From Arthrinium phaeospermum (Eukaryota; Ascomycota; Sordariomycetes; Amphisphaeriales; Apiosporaceae): 64,000 nucleotides of DNA. The stretch spans positions 1,550,001-1,614,000 of the forward strand of contig QYRS01000004.1 of the NCBI GenBank assembly GCA_006503535.1, read 5' to 3'. The translations under genes and the position numbers were made by a program. Shown one piece after another: positions 34,704 through 46,587 of the stretch; within the stretch, counting starts at the first letter, position 1, and every line of letters begins with the position of its first letter. The notes below the pieces were generated by a model. The model was not told the DNA's origin. It saw nothing but the letters and a program-made list of their open reading frames with translations, and made no database searches.

Positions 34704-36744
34704 ATGGCACCGGTCTCGTCTGATGAGTATGAGCCGTCGACCGATGAGGATGGCCACAGCCGCCCCAATCGCTGGGATGGGCCGTCGTCCACTTGGCAGG
34801 ACATGGCCAGCCAAGAGATCGCCACCTCCGTTGCATTGGAAGAGATTCGGAATCGCGAACTCGCCGTGCACTTATACAATGCATTCGCCCTCAAGCGACA
34901 GGACGGTTCTGGTCGTGCGCCGGCCCCCGAGCTGGTAAGTTTACTTTCTCGCTACGACTGGACATGTTCATGGCTTACGTGGGAACGCACAGGATATCAA
35001 TGCCCAGACGGGCGAGGCCATTCGAGCGGATCAATGGAAACCCCATGGCAGCTGGTCCGCATGGCCGATGCCCGCTGCCACTGTGCCTCCGGACGACTTC
35101 ATGAAGCGTCCCGAAGACCGCGATGACGGCTTCACGGTCAGGCGCCCCATCACCGGCGCCGAAGGCGCCGCAAGCTTTGCGCTCGAGGAAGCTGTGTCGG
35201 CCACGGCGCTGAGATTGGCCAAGGAGAAGTTTCAGGCAAGGCCTTGGCAAGACGACGACATGATCATGGCGGCCCCCGGCGACACGGACGGGAAGGAAGA
35301 AGGCCACGCGGCGCTGGAGGAGTCGGATACGGATGGAGTCTCGGGATCGCGGCCTGGTTCGAAGGGGTCGTCGCTGAAGAAGGAAGAGCAGCTTGGTTCC
35401 GACCTCGACAGCGCTTCTTCGGATGGGGGCTCGGGTTCGGTGCCGGCGGGACCGCGGTACTTCAAGCCTGTTGTGTCCGCAGACGATGCGTTATCCTACG
35501 ACCTACTCCGGCCCTCGACTAGGCATATCTTATCGAAGCTCGATGCTACTTTGATGGTTCTGCACAAGTCGAGGACTGCAGTCGTCAGTTACGTGTCGGA
35601 GTCGGAGTCGGACAGCTCCATGGCTTCGGATACAACAAGGAGCGCGCAGCACGAAAAGAGAGCACCCGGGAGGCCTGCCAAATCCGCTCTGGCTATGAGA
35701 CTGAAGAGGAGCCAATCCAAAGAGGCCGAGGATCCTGGGACCGTGTCTCGAGAAGACAGAGCCAAGGAACCCCAGCCCAAAAAGACCCGAGGCAGGCCTA
35801 AAAAGCAGTACCCTCGAATCCAGGGAGAAACAGACAAGCAATACGCAATCCGCGTCGCAAGGCTACGCAAAGAGCCCAGGCCCGTGTTCAGCGAGGACTC
35901 GGAAACGGGCATCGAGCCGCAAAGCGACGCGTCCGAACTCAAGCCCAGACGGAAACCGACCGCGCCCCGGCGCAGAGCTGCCCCGGCGTCGCGCGACCCC
36001 TCCTCCGACCGCTCCGGGACCCCCGGCGGCAGGAATAAGAGACGGCGCCATAACCCGCGTGACTGGCGAGACGTGCTAGGCGCCGCCGCCGTCGCGGGCT
36101 TCTCCCAACCCGCCCTCGACCGCGCCGCGCGGCGGTGCGCCGACCTGTTCGGCGGCCCCGCGCTGGAGCTGCGGACCATGGACGAGGACCCGGCCGTGCC
36201 CGACAGGCTACAACAATACGCGCCGGGCATGGACCTGCCCAGCACGGCGCAGCTCCTCCAGCAAGAATCCGAGGAGGGCGAGGACGACATAGCAGAGGAC
36301 CGACGCCGCCGCGGCCGATCCTCGAGCGTCGTATCCGACGACTCGCGGGCCCCCTCGCGGAGCCGATCGCGAGGCCGGGCGCGCAGCGGATCCGTGTCTT
36401 CCGCCGCCGGCGGGTGCGCCCAGTTTTTCTGCACCGTCGAGGGTTGCCCGAAGGGCTTTACACGCAACGCCAACCTGCTCCGGCACCTGCGGCAGATCCA
36501 CAATCTGCGCAGCGACGGCATGAAACCGATGGACATCGACAGCGAGGACGAGATGATGGGCGCCGTGCACGTCGACGGCTTCCTGCGGCCCATCAAGGTG
36601 CGGAGGGGGTGGCGGGGCGGCGAGGCCAGCCGCGCCTCGACGGCTTCGCCCGAGAAGAAGAGGAGGGGGCGGCCGGGGAAACGGGGCGGGCCCAAGAGCA
36701 GTGAGAGGGTGCAGTCGGACGATAGTAGTATGGATGGACTATAA
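34704..36744 (+). CDS. Rrn9-like protein with C2H2 finger and AT-hook-like motifs
   Basis: Two exons, 34704-34934 and 34993-36744, 660 codons. The N-terminal part (WQDMASQEIATSVALEEIRN, LAVHLYNAFALKRQ) and the central helix LLRPSTRHILSKLDATLMVL match my recollection of the fungal Rrn9 domain, a subunit of the RNA polymerase I upstream activating factor. RDWRDVLGAAAVAGFSQPAL is a further conserved-looking helix. One C2H2 zinc finger is clear near the C-terminus (CTVEGCPKGFTRNANLLRHL, then RQIH). Three basic GRP-type motifs resemble AT-hooks (APGRPAKS, RGRPKKQYP, RRGRPGKRGG). Long acidic/Ser and Arg/Ser stretches lie between. A nuclear DNA-binding role, probably rDNA transcription, is likely; the Rrn9 assignment is from memory of the family and less certain than the zinc finger. 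Confidence 0.75.
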
Positions 36745-37175
36745 GTAAAACTGGCATGCTACACGCACGACCTGGTTGTCCTCGGCCACGTACCGACCGA
36801 TACTCTCCACAGTTGATCTTCTACTATACGAACAGCCAGTCGAGGGATGAAACATCGATATTATTCTTAAGGCATGTACACACACACTGTATACCCGCGA
36901 AATCAGGGGGTATCAAGCATACTGGCTATCCCTATCGACAGAAGAAAAAAAACATCCTGCCTCCAAACTATCAACACGTGCTGCCCGTGTCCGACTACAT
37001 ATACTCCAACACACCAAACTCCTTTACAGTATGAGGAAACCTATGTGCAACTCCTAATAACACCCTTCAAAACGTCGCCTGATTCTAATCAGACTCCCCT
37101 TTTTCTTCCAGACAGTGGCCGGCGTACGAGACTTTGGGCGGCCACGCCATCGGCAATATTTCGTCCGTGGACCAT
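36745..37175. other. Convergent intergenic region
   Basis: 431 bp between the stops of the Rrn9-like gene and kinesin-5; both transcripts should end here. It contains a short CA run near 36.88 kb. Nothing else seen. Confidence 0.4.
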
Positions 37176-40100
37176 CTAATTCAGCCTGGGGCTCTTTCTC
37201 CTAGAGACGCTCTGCGCGAAGATCTCCCCAGCCCTGCCTGCAGTGCCCGATCCCACAACCGTCATGGGAGGTGGGACATTCTCACGGCCTTCGAGGGCGG
37301 ATATACTTCTTTTGTTGCCCTTGCCACCTATGGAGCGGGTTGTCCTGCTCTTCTTAAAAAGCGGCATCTCGCTGTCCACGTCCGAGGTTTCGTTTGCAAG
37401 TGAACCAGGCCCAATAATCACACTGTATCCGTTGATGCTGCTAGTTGTGCTGGCTCGGGGATTGTAAGTCGAAGCCGTGGTAGAGTTGACGTTTGGGTGG
37501 ATCTCACGTAGGCTCATGGACAATGGGTTGCGGTCTGGCAAGGGGAGGACCTGGTCATCTAAAGAGTCTCGATGCGATGGGGACATGTGCTCGCTCATGG
37601 CCAGATCCGCATCAGCAAAGACACCGCTCGGAGGATTGGCAGGTTGAGTAGGTGATGGTGCCCCATGGAGTTCGGCAATCAGCTTGGCGTGGTCTTTGGT
37701 TTGCGGAAGGTCTTTCGGGTACTCGTAAGACATCTTCTTGGGTGTTTCGCCTGTCGGGTTGTATTCCTGTAGTGCAGTACCACTGATGTCTTCGCGCAAC
37801 TCGGACAACGGTTGGCAGAGGTTTTCCTCCAGGGGTTCAAGGGCATCCCTGGCTGCTTCTGTGGCAGAGCCCATCTCGGATTCAAGCTCCTGCACACGGG
37901 CGAAGGTGCCCTTGAAGTGTGCGCCGATGTTGTCATACGATTCCTCAACAGTTTCGGATAGACTTTGTAGCGATTCACCGTGTTGATTGTGATGCTCCGA
38001 GTTTTGTAGCTTCGCGCGTGTCACGAAGTCATCAAGCGACGTCATCTGCTCGTCCAGGTCCGTCATCTGCTCGTCCACAACACGCACAGTCTGGGCATGA
38101 ACCGACTTGGTTGTGGCTTGGATGGCGGTGCTGTATTTGTTCGCAGCCTGGGAACTTGTCAGTACACATCATGTACGGAGAAGGGGACAAAATCACTTAC
38201 GTTCCAATCATCTTGCAGTTTCGTCTTCATCGTGTCTCGCGATTTGGCCACGTCGCTCAAGAGCTGTCCTTCCTTTTCACTCCAGCCATCCATAGCCTGC
38301 GAATAATTCGAGACACTGCCTTCAAACACGCTGTTGTTTTCACGCATGCTTTGCTGGATCGAGGCTGCTCTGTTCGCCAGCCGGGACTCTTGAAGTTCGG
38401 CTTGAGAGTTGATGAGGCTGGTAATCTGCAGTAGCAGATCTTGCCTTTCTTCGGCAGCCTGGCGCCTCTCCTCGCTGATGACTTCCTGGATCCTGCTGGA
38501 GATGGACTGATTCGAGAGGACAATCGTTTCGCTGGCTTCCTCAAGCTGTGCCCGGAGACCATCCGATTCCTTCTTTTGAGACGTGATGTGTTTCAGCAAA
38601 TCCTCGAATATCGCCTTGAAGTCCTTTCCTAGAGATGCGTACGACGTATGCAGCTGATTGTGGAAGGCACCCAACTCGCTCAGCACATCCTGGGCGATCT
38701 TCTCAGCAGCCCCAGCGATGGTCTGGAGACTCTCGCCAACTCTCTCCTTGATGTGATCACGGACTTCTTGGATCTCTTCGAGGACTTGATCCATCTCCTC
38801 TTTCGACCTCTCCTTCCGCTCTGTAAGCTCCTTCTTCGACTCGGCGAAGAGCTCTAGGTTGGTCTCGAGGAAGCTCTGTGTGGAGGATAGCTTTTGAAGT
38901 TCGGACTGCACGAATGATTGCATCCTCTCCGAGATGTTAGAGATATGCTGTTCTTGCTCGCCGCGGAACTCATCCACCCGACTCTCAACCAATGAAGTGA
39001 CATCAGATACTTGCTCCTGGGCTGTGCCCCAGTTGTTTCGATTCAAGGCCTGAATATCCGACTTTCGCTTGTTCTTGGCATGCAAGCCGCTGACGTGACT
39101 GACAGTCTTCTGAAGTGTCGAAATCAGTTGACCGCCGACCGCCCGCATTTCTTCTTCCGTCTTCTCGTGCGCCTTGCGAATGTGATTCTCTTCCGCAAGC
39201 GACTTACGCGTCGCCTCCAAAACCAATTCGGTTTGGTCAAGCACACCCTGCGTCTCACCGAGCTGAGACCTTGTCGCGTCGTGGTCCTCCTTCAACCCCA
39301 TGAAATTAGACGTAAGCGAGAAGAGCTCCTGGATCTTGTTACGAAGGTTCGATTCTAGGGTTTCGATCTTGGCGCCTTGCTCCTCGGTTTGAATCCTCCT
39401 CGACTCGCTTTCGACAGTCATCTCCTCGTATGCCTCATTCGACAGGTATACGCCATTTCTCTGCCGCGTGGTGATCAACTCGCCCTTCAAGCGTTCGATT
39501 TCGTAAGCAAACTCCTTCAATAGAGTCTTCTTGTTGATCATCTGGTTGGCCTGCGGCTTGTTCCGGATGTTCTTGGCCCTGAAGGCGTAGTCTAGTGTTG
39601 ATATAGTCTCCTCCAAGTTGCTTTTGGCGGGAGATATCGTAGCAATGATACAAGTCTTTGTGCGTCCTCCAAGCGAATCTTGCAACAGGCGGGTGAGTTT
39701 TGATTCTCGATAGGGGATGTGCGAATTGCGATCGGTGAGAGCGTTGATGACCCTACCCAGGGTGAGCAGACTCTTGTTGATCAAGCCAGCCTCGGCCGCT
39801 CGCTTGTTCTCGGCACCGGATCTTTGGATGTTTTCACTGCCAGCAAGATCCACCAAGTTGAGCTTGCCAGCACTGACGTAGTCTTCCCCATCTTCTCCGG
39901 TCCTCTTGATGCAAGCAGTGATAGTAAACACTGTATGACTGCGACTACTCAGATCGTTGCACTTTGTTGCAGCAACTTGTCGTTTCAAACTCCCTTCCTG
40001 GAGGAGTTTGATGCCGTCTGCTGCTGACTTTATGTGCGACTCTTCCATCCCCTGCACAACCGTCGTAGCGTGGCCTTTCCGGGATGTGTCGTCGTAGATC

Positions 40101-40913
40101 TTGAGCTTTATGTTCTCCTCCTTGGTGATGAGATCGCGCAGCTCCTCGTTGTAAAGTTCGATAAAGGAGCACTTGACAATGCTATCGGTCTCCTCCAGCT
40201 GCTTGAACAGCGAATGGAGTACTCGGGGTATGATACCCGCTTGATCGGCTAGCATGCCGAAGGTGGTGGTCATGTCACCAGACATGGTGTATGTTTTGCC
40301 AGTTCCTGTTTGTCCGTAGGCGAAGATGGTGCAGTTGTATCCTCCAAGCATCTAGGCAGGCACGTTAGCCAGGGATCTTCTCTGGGCAGGTGCATTGTTC
40401 ACTTACCTCCTCCAAGATGGGCTTCACGACATCATCGTAAACTAAAGCCTGGTCGGCTGCTTGCGAGAAGACGCGATCGAAGTTATATGATTTGTTGCTC
40501 AAGGCGCTTGGCCCCATGGAGAGCTCCACGATATTTCCTTTCCGGCCTTGAGTCTCGACAACGACGGCGCTGTTCTCACTGACCTCGCGGTCGTTACGAC
40601 CTCGACAACGTACAACGACGTTGATGTTGGTCTCCTCGCCGATACCTTCAATCTCGAACTCGCGGTCTTTGCGCTTGGCACTTGGGGTGGAAGCTACCGA
40701 CAGGGCGGGTGAGGGCGCGGCAGTGCGGTCTATACGGGAGGAGGCGGCGGCGCTCTGCTGCACTGGGTGTCGTAATGCGGACGTTCGGTTGTTAACTGGC
40801 CTCGTGCTGTCGCGCGTGCCAGTATTAGCTGGCCTCGCGCTGGCGCGCCCGGCAGCACCAGTTCGCGTGGGAGCGGCCGAGGGCCTCTCGCCCCGCGTGG
40901 CGCGGCTATTCAT
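37176..40913 (-). CDS. bimC: Kinesin-5 (BimC/Cut7/Eg5) mitotic motor
   Basis: Three exons, 40913-40407, 40351-38201 and 38147-37176, 1209 codons, all intron positions phase 0. A disordered Ser/Thr/Arg/Ala leader of about 80 residues precedes the motor (NINVVVRCRGRNDREVSENS). The motor includes P-loop GQTGTGKT at 182-189, switch I NDLSSRSH and switch II LVDLAGSE, then the neck (STLDYAFRAKNIRNKPQ). A long discontinuous coiled coil follows, forming the bipolar tetramer. The tail BimC box PTGETPKKMSYEYPKDLP carries the Cdk site TP at Thr1021. Kinesin-5 cross-links and slides antiparallel spindle microtubules and is essential for bipolar spindles. The C-terminus is basic (KGNKRSISALEGRENVPPP, SRRKSPRLN). 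Confidence 0.95.
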
Positions 40914-42055
40914 GGTGACAGCAGAGGTAAGACGATGTTGTTGGGCGGTCAGGTTGTGGGCGGCTGAAGAGTTTGAGAGATACTCGGCGAATTCCAAAAA
41001 GACAGCCTCGCGCGCAGCTACTGTCGCCAATTGCAACAGGACTGATTGGGAATCGCAAACAAGATTTGACAAAGGTAGAATTAGGGAAGGGTGACGTCTG
41101 CACGGATGTTATGGCTGAAAATGTACTGTAAGGTTGAGCATCAAATCAATTAACCTGCACGCAATGGTCAGGGCGCGGCTTTGCTGGCCGAATTCAAATC
41201 GTCCCACTGCATATCCCTATGCTATCCACTTGGGGGAGTCGCGATCCGGGCTCTCCACATCTCCCAAATTCATAACATAAACTCGCGATTGCCGTGGCAA
41301 TTATCGGTGCAGGGGTTTGGCCTTGGCATTACCTTGGGTGCTTATCGGGGAAGGTGGGGTTTAGCTGAGCATACATGTATGTACCTCTCTCTTCCTTCCT
41401 CCTGAGTTAGAGTACACATGCCTGACCTGACGCCTAAGGTTAACGGGACGGGCGGGCTTACGGCTGAAGCAATGCTATGCTATGCCGCTATTCTTATGCG
41501 CGCCTGGTGACCCCTCTTCTGCCCACCCCCCATTTCCCCCATTCCCCTTCTCCCCTTGCAGGAAGCATCGATTTCCCAGCAGTCAAAGGACAGCTGGGAC
41601 TGGCCCGTGACCCCATAGCTCCTCCGGCCGCGGCAGTGCGATACGTCAAATGACGATGTTGAGCCGGCGCCTGGCATGCCGCTCACCCCTTATGTAAATC
41701 AGTCATCCCCAACTCTAGTTACAGGTACTTATTGCCTGTTCAAACCGGCTGAGTGCTGGTTTTCTTCCGCAAACAAGGTATGACTCTGCATAAGGCTTTA
41801 CCAGCTTGCTTTCCATTGATTCCTCAAGCAAGCTACTAGGCCACTGGAGCTACCTAGACTCTAGGATGCACCGACAGTATCCTGTCGCGTAATCTTCATC
41901 ACGACCTTCATTTCAACATCGTTGTATAAACCTCGATCCTGCCTGCCCATCTTGGCCTTGTATTGAGCGACCATCACTGCGACTGTAGCCGCGATCTCTG
42001 TTCCCATCTGCCTAGAGCCCAGCTCGACTTGGTACTAGTCCCGGTTGCTGCTATT
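40914..42055. promoter_or_regulatory. Divergent promoter region kinesin-5/PHAF1
   Basis: 1.14 kb between start codons. A TATAAA lies at 41925-41930, about 130 bp upstream of the PHAF1-like ATG and correctly oriented for it. CT-rich blocks occur near 41.39 and 41.51 kb. The frames open here are short and unsupported. Confidence 0.4.
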
Positions 42056-43709
42056 ATGTCGGCGGCGGCCATCTTCACCGCGACGCTCCACCCGGGCGTC
42101 GCTCTGGGGTTCATGGGTAAGCTCTGCTTGCGCTGCTTGCGTCGGTATCAGGACGAATGACGGCTAACATTTATCAAAGTGCTTGGTGCTTCACTTCATG
42201 ACATTCTGACTCGCCTGAAAGCCGAGCCGCAGCGCTTTCCGAAACTTGACCTAGTCTATTCGCCGACGCAACCCGTGACCGAACCCGTAATCCTAACGTT
42301 GCCTGCGAACGGCATCCGACTACGCTTCGACGGACCCGAACAGCGCTTGAGGCTTATCGAAGTCATCGACTTCACCAAGAACCGCATTACATATGGACAG
42401 TCTGAGAAGGAGCTCGTGAAACCGCCGCCTCTGCCTGGTCAGGGCATATCATCTCCCAAACTGGGTGCCGAGTCATCATCAGGCCCAGGCTTCAGAACCA
42501 TCTATCACCGCTTGATGGGACCTACCTATGCCGGAGAATACATCCCACCCGCCGAGGGCGACATGAATGGGGGGAACGTACGTCTTATCGTACCCCGGGG
42601 TTGCGTTTAGTTTCCCACTGCCCGAGGACATGTACTCTCCGGACAAGGATGTCGTAGCACTCCTGTCATCATCTGCCAGTCAGACAGCCTGTTCCATGGC
42701 CATCTTCAACGGAAAGTCGTGGGCCGAAGCTCGCGAGTCGCTGTGGACTGATGTACTCCCAACCATCAAGTCGGCTTTCGTGTTCAGCAAGAGTAAGGAT
42801 GTGGTTCCCGACGAGATCTCTCTAGTAAAGATTCATGGAGGAGGTCGGTTACAGTTCTACAAGAAGTGGACCAACTCGTCTGTTTGGGTGATACTTGGAG
42901 ATACGACGCCGCAGGAGCTGGTAGCAGAGCTGGGCCCTCCGGATGCCATATACCGCAAAAACGACCAGCGCATGTATATCCACAAGACACGCACAGCCAG
43001 CCACAGTAGGTCCAGGTCAACCGGCAGCAACTACAAACGACCCGATGACCTCACAGACACCGATCAGTCTTCGGCTCAGATGACAGGCTCTGATGACTCG
43101 GAGGATGAAGCCATCGAGGAAGAGTTCGTTGGAAATGTCTCTGGAGAATGCTTCTTTAATTACTTCTACTTGGGCTTTGACATACTGGTCTCACCCCCGG
43201 TATTGCCTTCACGACCGCCGCCTTCGCGTGCGGCAGCGTCGAATGGGGACGCGCTGCCGGGAGAAAGATCAATCAAAACAGACATGCCGGATCGACTTGT
43301 TGCCACAAAGCTGGTGCTCCACTCCAACGTACCTGGTTCCTATCCTTTCAACAGACATCGCCGTTGCCGATGGGAGATCCCTTATCTGTCCTCAGACTCG
43401 GATCCAGTCGCCAATTCGGAGACTGTTTTCAACGACCTTGAAGAGCGGCTACGGGAAGAATGGAAGACTACATTCAAGTCGGAATCCGAAGTCAACCAGC
43501 GGCAGCGCGGCATGGTTCTCAACCGCGGTTGGGGAGATAGTCCGGGAAGTAGTTGCGAGTTCCTGGGTGGTTGGGAAGACAGCAGCGGCGGTATGGCTGC
43601 CAAGAAGTTTGATGGCAATGAGGATTCGACAACCACCCTGTTCGGATTCCCGGGCCTCGTATTCGAAGTGCTCAAGAACGGTTACGTTAGTGCGGTAACT
43701 GTGTTCTGA
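42056..43709 (+). CDS. PHAF1: PHAF1 (UPF0183) family protein, apparent frameshift
   Basis: Exon 1 42056-42116 (MSAAAIFTATLHPGVALGFM) and exon 2 42180-43709. The family is clear from VLGASLHDILTRLKAEPQRF, YGPTYAGE-like MGPTYAGEYIPP, YVLSYPGVAFSFPLPEDMY and KIHGGGRLQFYKKW. The reading frame breaks within a run of six G at 42569-42574: upstream reads GDMNGG, downstream continues as TYVLSYPG in another frame. Removing one G would give 529 codons. A 33 nt GT...AG intron spanning the break exists but would delete conserved residues and leave the wrong frame. PHAF1/C16orf70 binds PI3P with BCAS3 at phagophores in animals; the fungal role is not established. The middle of the protein has a fungal Ser/Asp-rich insertion. 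Whether the break is a sequencing error or a real mutation cannot be decided here. Confidence 0.85.
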
Positions 43710-44199
43710 AGGTCGTTTGCAAATTCGTGGCGTTAAGGAGTTGGTGGATATGCTTGGGTTGCTGTTATAGGCGTATGCATGTCAGCCTGTATGGTAATAG
43801 GGGCTACCAAGCGAACTCTAGATATTATTGATGCGTACGTCACGCCTAGACAAACAGCCAAGATTAGATTCGTTGTTTCAGCCTATCTGTTTGGCCACAC
43901 CTTGGAGATGTATTCTGTCAATGTGATGTGTGAAGTGTTTATTTACTAAGGCCAAACGGTGCAATGCTTGGTTTCAAGGCTACGAGAATGGGTGCTTATG
44001 ATTTCATATGTTGTATATGAATGTACATGCGTTTCTTTCAAGTTGCGTGGGTATACCTTCGTATTTGATCTGAACACACTGGACATGGTCCCGAGCCTGC
44101 ATTTTTCTTGTCCCCCGCAAGCCAGAAGAACTGCAGCAGAAAGAGAGAGGCATAGAGTCGAAATCCAATCGAACACCCAAGTTTTCCTCGGTGAACGAA
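43710..44199. other. Convergent intergenic region
   Basis: 490 bp between two stop codons, holding both 3' ends. No gene supported. Confidence 0.4.
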
Positions 44200-45088
44200 C
44201 TAAGCCGCTTGCTTGGCTATCATGGCCGCAATCTCTTCCCAAACTCCGCGCACCCTGGGCGACTTGTTGTGCTGCACATTGAACTTGCCCACGGCCCGGA
44301 AGTTGTACCACTTGCGCGTGGCGTTCTCCGCCGCCGTGTCGCGGACGTAGTTGACGATGCCGAGCCGCTGGCTCGCGGGGCGCAGCTCCGACAGCCTGAC
44401 CTTGCTGACCCGCGGCTTCGCGATGGCGCTCATGGTCGTGATGTCGAGCTCCGTCGTCTGCGCCTGCGCCGGAAGCCGCCGGACGAAGCTGCGGAGGGCC
44501 TCCTCGGACACCCGGGCGAACGGCGGCAGCCGCAGGTGCATGAAGGAGACGAAGGGCGACGTCAGGTAGCCCACGATGACCAGGGGTCCGATGGCGGCGG
44601 CTACGGCTGTAGAGGTGGCTTGTGTCAGCATTCCGCGGAGTCAGAGAGCCTGATGAACAGTGAAGATTTCTTACTTCGTAGAGTTGTGTCACCCCATCCG
44701 GTTTTCTCTATATAAGTGGGCGTCACCACGAAGCCGAAGAAGGCGAAAACAAAAATTGTCGACAGCTTTAAGCATGCGAGGAACGTGACTCGGCCTGTTC
44801 CAGCATGGTAGATGCAGAGTCGTTCTGGGTACACTACGATTCGCTTAGCAGAGGAACAATCATATAAAAATTAAAGAGAATTCTAGGGGCCTTACTATAT
44901 TTCCGTTCAGGAGCCTCCTTTAAGCCATTTGCTGCCGGTTTTGTCGCCGTGGTGGATGCAAGCCGTCGACATGATAGCTGGGTGAGACTGCGCGGCGACA
45001 CACAACGGGGGGCAATCGAGGTACGACACAACCGCAAACCCAGGGGCCTTAATTGTCCGGCATTTCTCAGCGATGTCAAGAGAACCAT
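44200..45088 (-). CDS. Predicted mitochondrial membrane protein, TMEM70/186/223-like
   Basis: Three exons, 45088-44896, 44833-44675 and 44606-44200, 252 codons with phase 1 junctions that rebuild YMYPERLCIYHAGTGRVTFL and TTLRTVAAAIGPLVIVGYLT. The first ~55 residues are rich in Arg, Leu, Ser and Thr with almost no acids, a typical mitochondrial presequence (ending near RRLASTTATK). Two hydrophobic segments follow (LKLSTIFVFAFFGFVVTP and AAAIGPLVIVGYLTSPFV). The loop pattern with YHAGTGR before the first helix resembles the fungal relatives of the TMEM70/TMEM186/TMEM223 family, inner-membrane proteins linked to respiratory complex assembly. That family assignment is tentative; the location is a firmer inference. 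Confidence 0.75.
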
Positions 45089-45409
45089 GTTGGCAGATTT
45101 GTGGGATACGCCGTCAACCCCAAACTCTGCTGAGAGTTGAGATGTCGTGTGTTGCTGTTCTGAGTTTTACAGGGTTGTTGAGTGCTGGCCTTAGCGCAAC
45201 TGCTCATGCCACATCTACTGTCAAATGCTACATGTGGTTGAGACACTCACTGGGCAGACCTATTATAGACTGGACAATTCACATTGGAACCCATGAAGTA
45301 TATAGTAAATAAGACAAGAGTATCTTTTTGTTATTATTTCCATTCCATCGCATTAATCGTTGTAGTCATTGGCGTCTTGTGCTCCGAACTTCCCTGCAGC
45401 ATCGGTCGA
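45089..45409. promoter_or_regulatory. Intergenic, promoter of the TMEM-like gene
   Basis: 321 bp between the upstream minus-strand DsbA-like gene's stop and this gene's start. Nothing distinct seen. Confidence 0.35.
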
Positions 45410-46069
45410 TTAAACAATGTTCTTTGTCAAGAACTCAGCCCATTGCTCCTTCGTCCAGCTTGAGCTGATGTCATTCGCGACAACACCATCAAAGATCACC
45501 GTGGGCGAGACGTGGATGCTCACCAGCCGCGCCATCTTGATCAGCACCTTGAGGTCGTTGGTGACCTGGTTCCCGGAGTTGAGCGAGCCGTCCGGGCCGG
45601 GCTTGTCGCTGATCTCCAGGAGCCCGTAGACCTTGGCCTCGTCGATGCCGACGCCGGCCGCGACCTTGGCGAGGCGCTTGTAGGTCTGGTTGCGGGACTC
45701 GTTGACGACGTTGACATCGAAGAAGTCTTTCTGCTGCTGGAAGAGGGCGTCGCTGAAGGCCCAGAACTTCTCGGGCGCCAGCTTGAGCACCGCCACGGCC
45801 GCCTCGTGCGTCAGCGTCGACGACGGGTGCCACGGCTGCACCTGGTGCCGGAAGATGATTTCCAGGCCCGCCGACCACTCCGAGCTGCCCTGCACCAGCG
45901 GCACCACCGTATGGTACAGCGTGTTGAACTGCTTCGCGCTGAAGGGGCAGACATAGTCCAGGTACACCTCGAGCGTGTGGATGCTGGAGCTGAGGCCCGG
46001 GGAGGACTCGCCCGAAGCCGGGGCTCGGAAGCGCAGCTTGTGGGCGGCGTATTTGGGAGGGACAGCCAT
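45410..46069 (-). CDS. DsbA-like thioredoxin-fold protein
   Basis: Single exon, 219 codons, ATG at 46069. The opening strand HTLEVYLDYVCPFSAKQFNT and the later cis-Pro-like segment SIHVSPTVIFDGVVANDISS place it in the DsbA/FrnE-like thioredoxin superfamily, with an inserted helical domain between. The active-site position reads C41-P-F-S44, so the resolving cysteine is replaced by serine. That argues against classical disulfide exchange and for a glutathione-transferase-like or isomerase-like role, as in other CPFS members. There is no signal peptide, so it is probably cytosolic. A short basic proline-containing N-terminus precedes the fold. Substrate unknown. Confidence 0.88.
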   Translation of the reverse strand: MAVPPKYAAHKLRFRAPASGESSPGLSSSIHTLEVYLDYVCPFSAKQFNTLYHTVVPLVQGSSEWSAGLEIIFRHQVQPWHPSSTLTHEAAVAVLKLAPEKFWAFSDALFQQQKDFFDVNVVNESRNQTYKRLAKVAAGVGIDEAKVYGLLEISDKPGPDGSLNSGNQVTNDLKVLIKMARLVSIHVSPTVIFDGVVANDISSSWTKEQWAEFLTKNIV

Positions 46070-46587
46070 GATTTCGAGTTGATGTCGTTACTGGTCTCTG
46101 CTGTTCGCTTTGGTTTTGATTTCTTCAATCTTGGTCAACAGTGAAGAGGGACGGACTGGTTGGGAGAAGAGAGAATTGGACGTCCTCGTTCTTATCCCAC
46201 CTGATCTGCAGGCTATGACGCGATTACTGATTAAACTCACGCTCAGGTGGCGGGGTAGTAATGCAAGATGCCATTCCATGCCACCATGCTTACCTCATTG
46301 AAGCATTTGACAGTTGCACACGCACGCAGTCCCAGACTACCCGGCATGGTAAAAAAATCGATAAAATGACTATGGCCAAACAATGCTCCTTCATCTGCAA
46401 AATATCGGCAACGCGCGTGTTGCCCCGTAGTTTAGCTGACTCCATGTTGTAGTCTTATGCCAACGTCTGTTTACATCAGCCCCGCCGCGCAACATGCTAC
46501 AATGGGTATGTGAAAGTATAGGCGGGCTCTCAAGTAATTTGAATACTTCGATGAGGGAGATATTGATTTGCACTGTATTGGGAGTAC
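46070..46587. promoter_or_regulatory. Intergenic, promoter of the DsbA-like gene
   Basis: 518 bp between two minus-strand genes: the stop of the oxygenase and the start of the DsbA-like gene. The part nearest the DsbA start is CT/GA-biased. Nothing else seen. Confidence 0.35.

Noticed and set aside
42578..42610. 33 nt GT...AG segment as an intron that would explain the PHAF1 break
   Set aside because: It would remove the conserved TYVLSYPGVAF stretch and still join the wrong frame; it is also too short.
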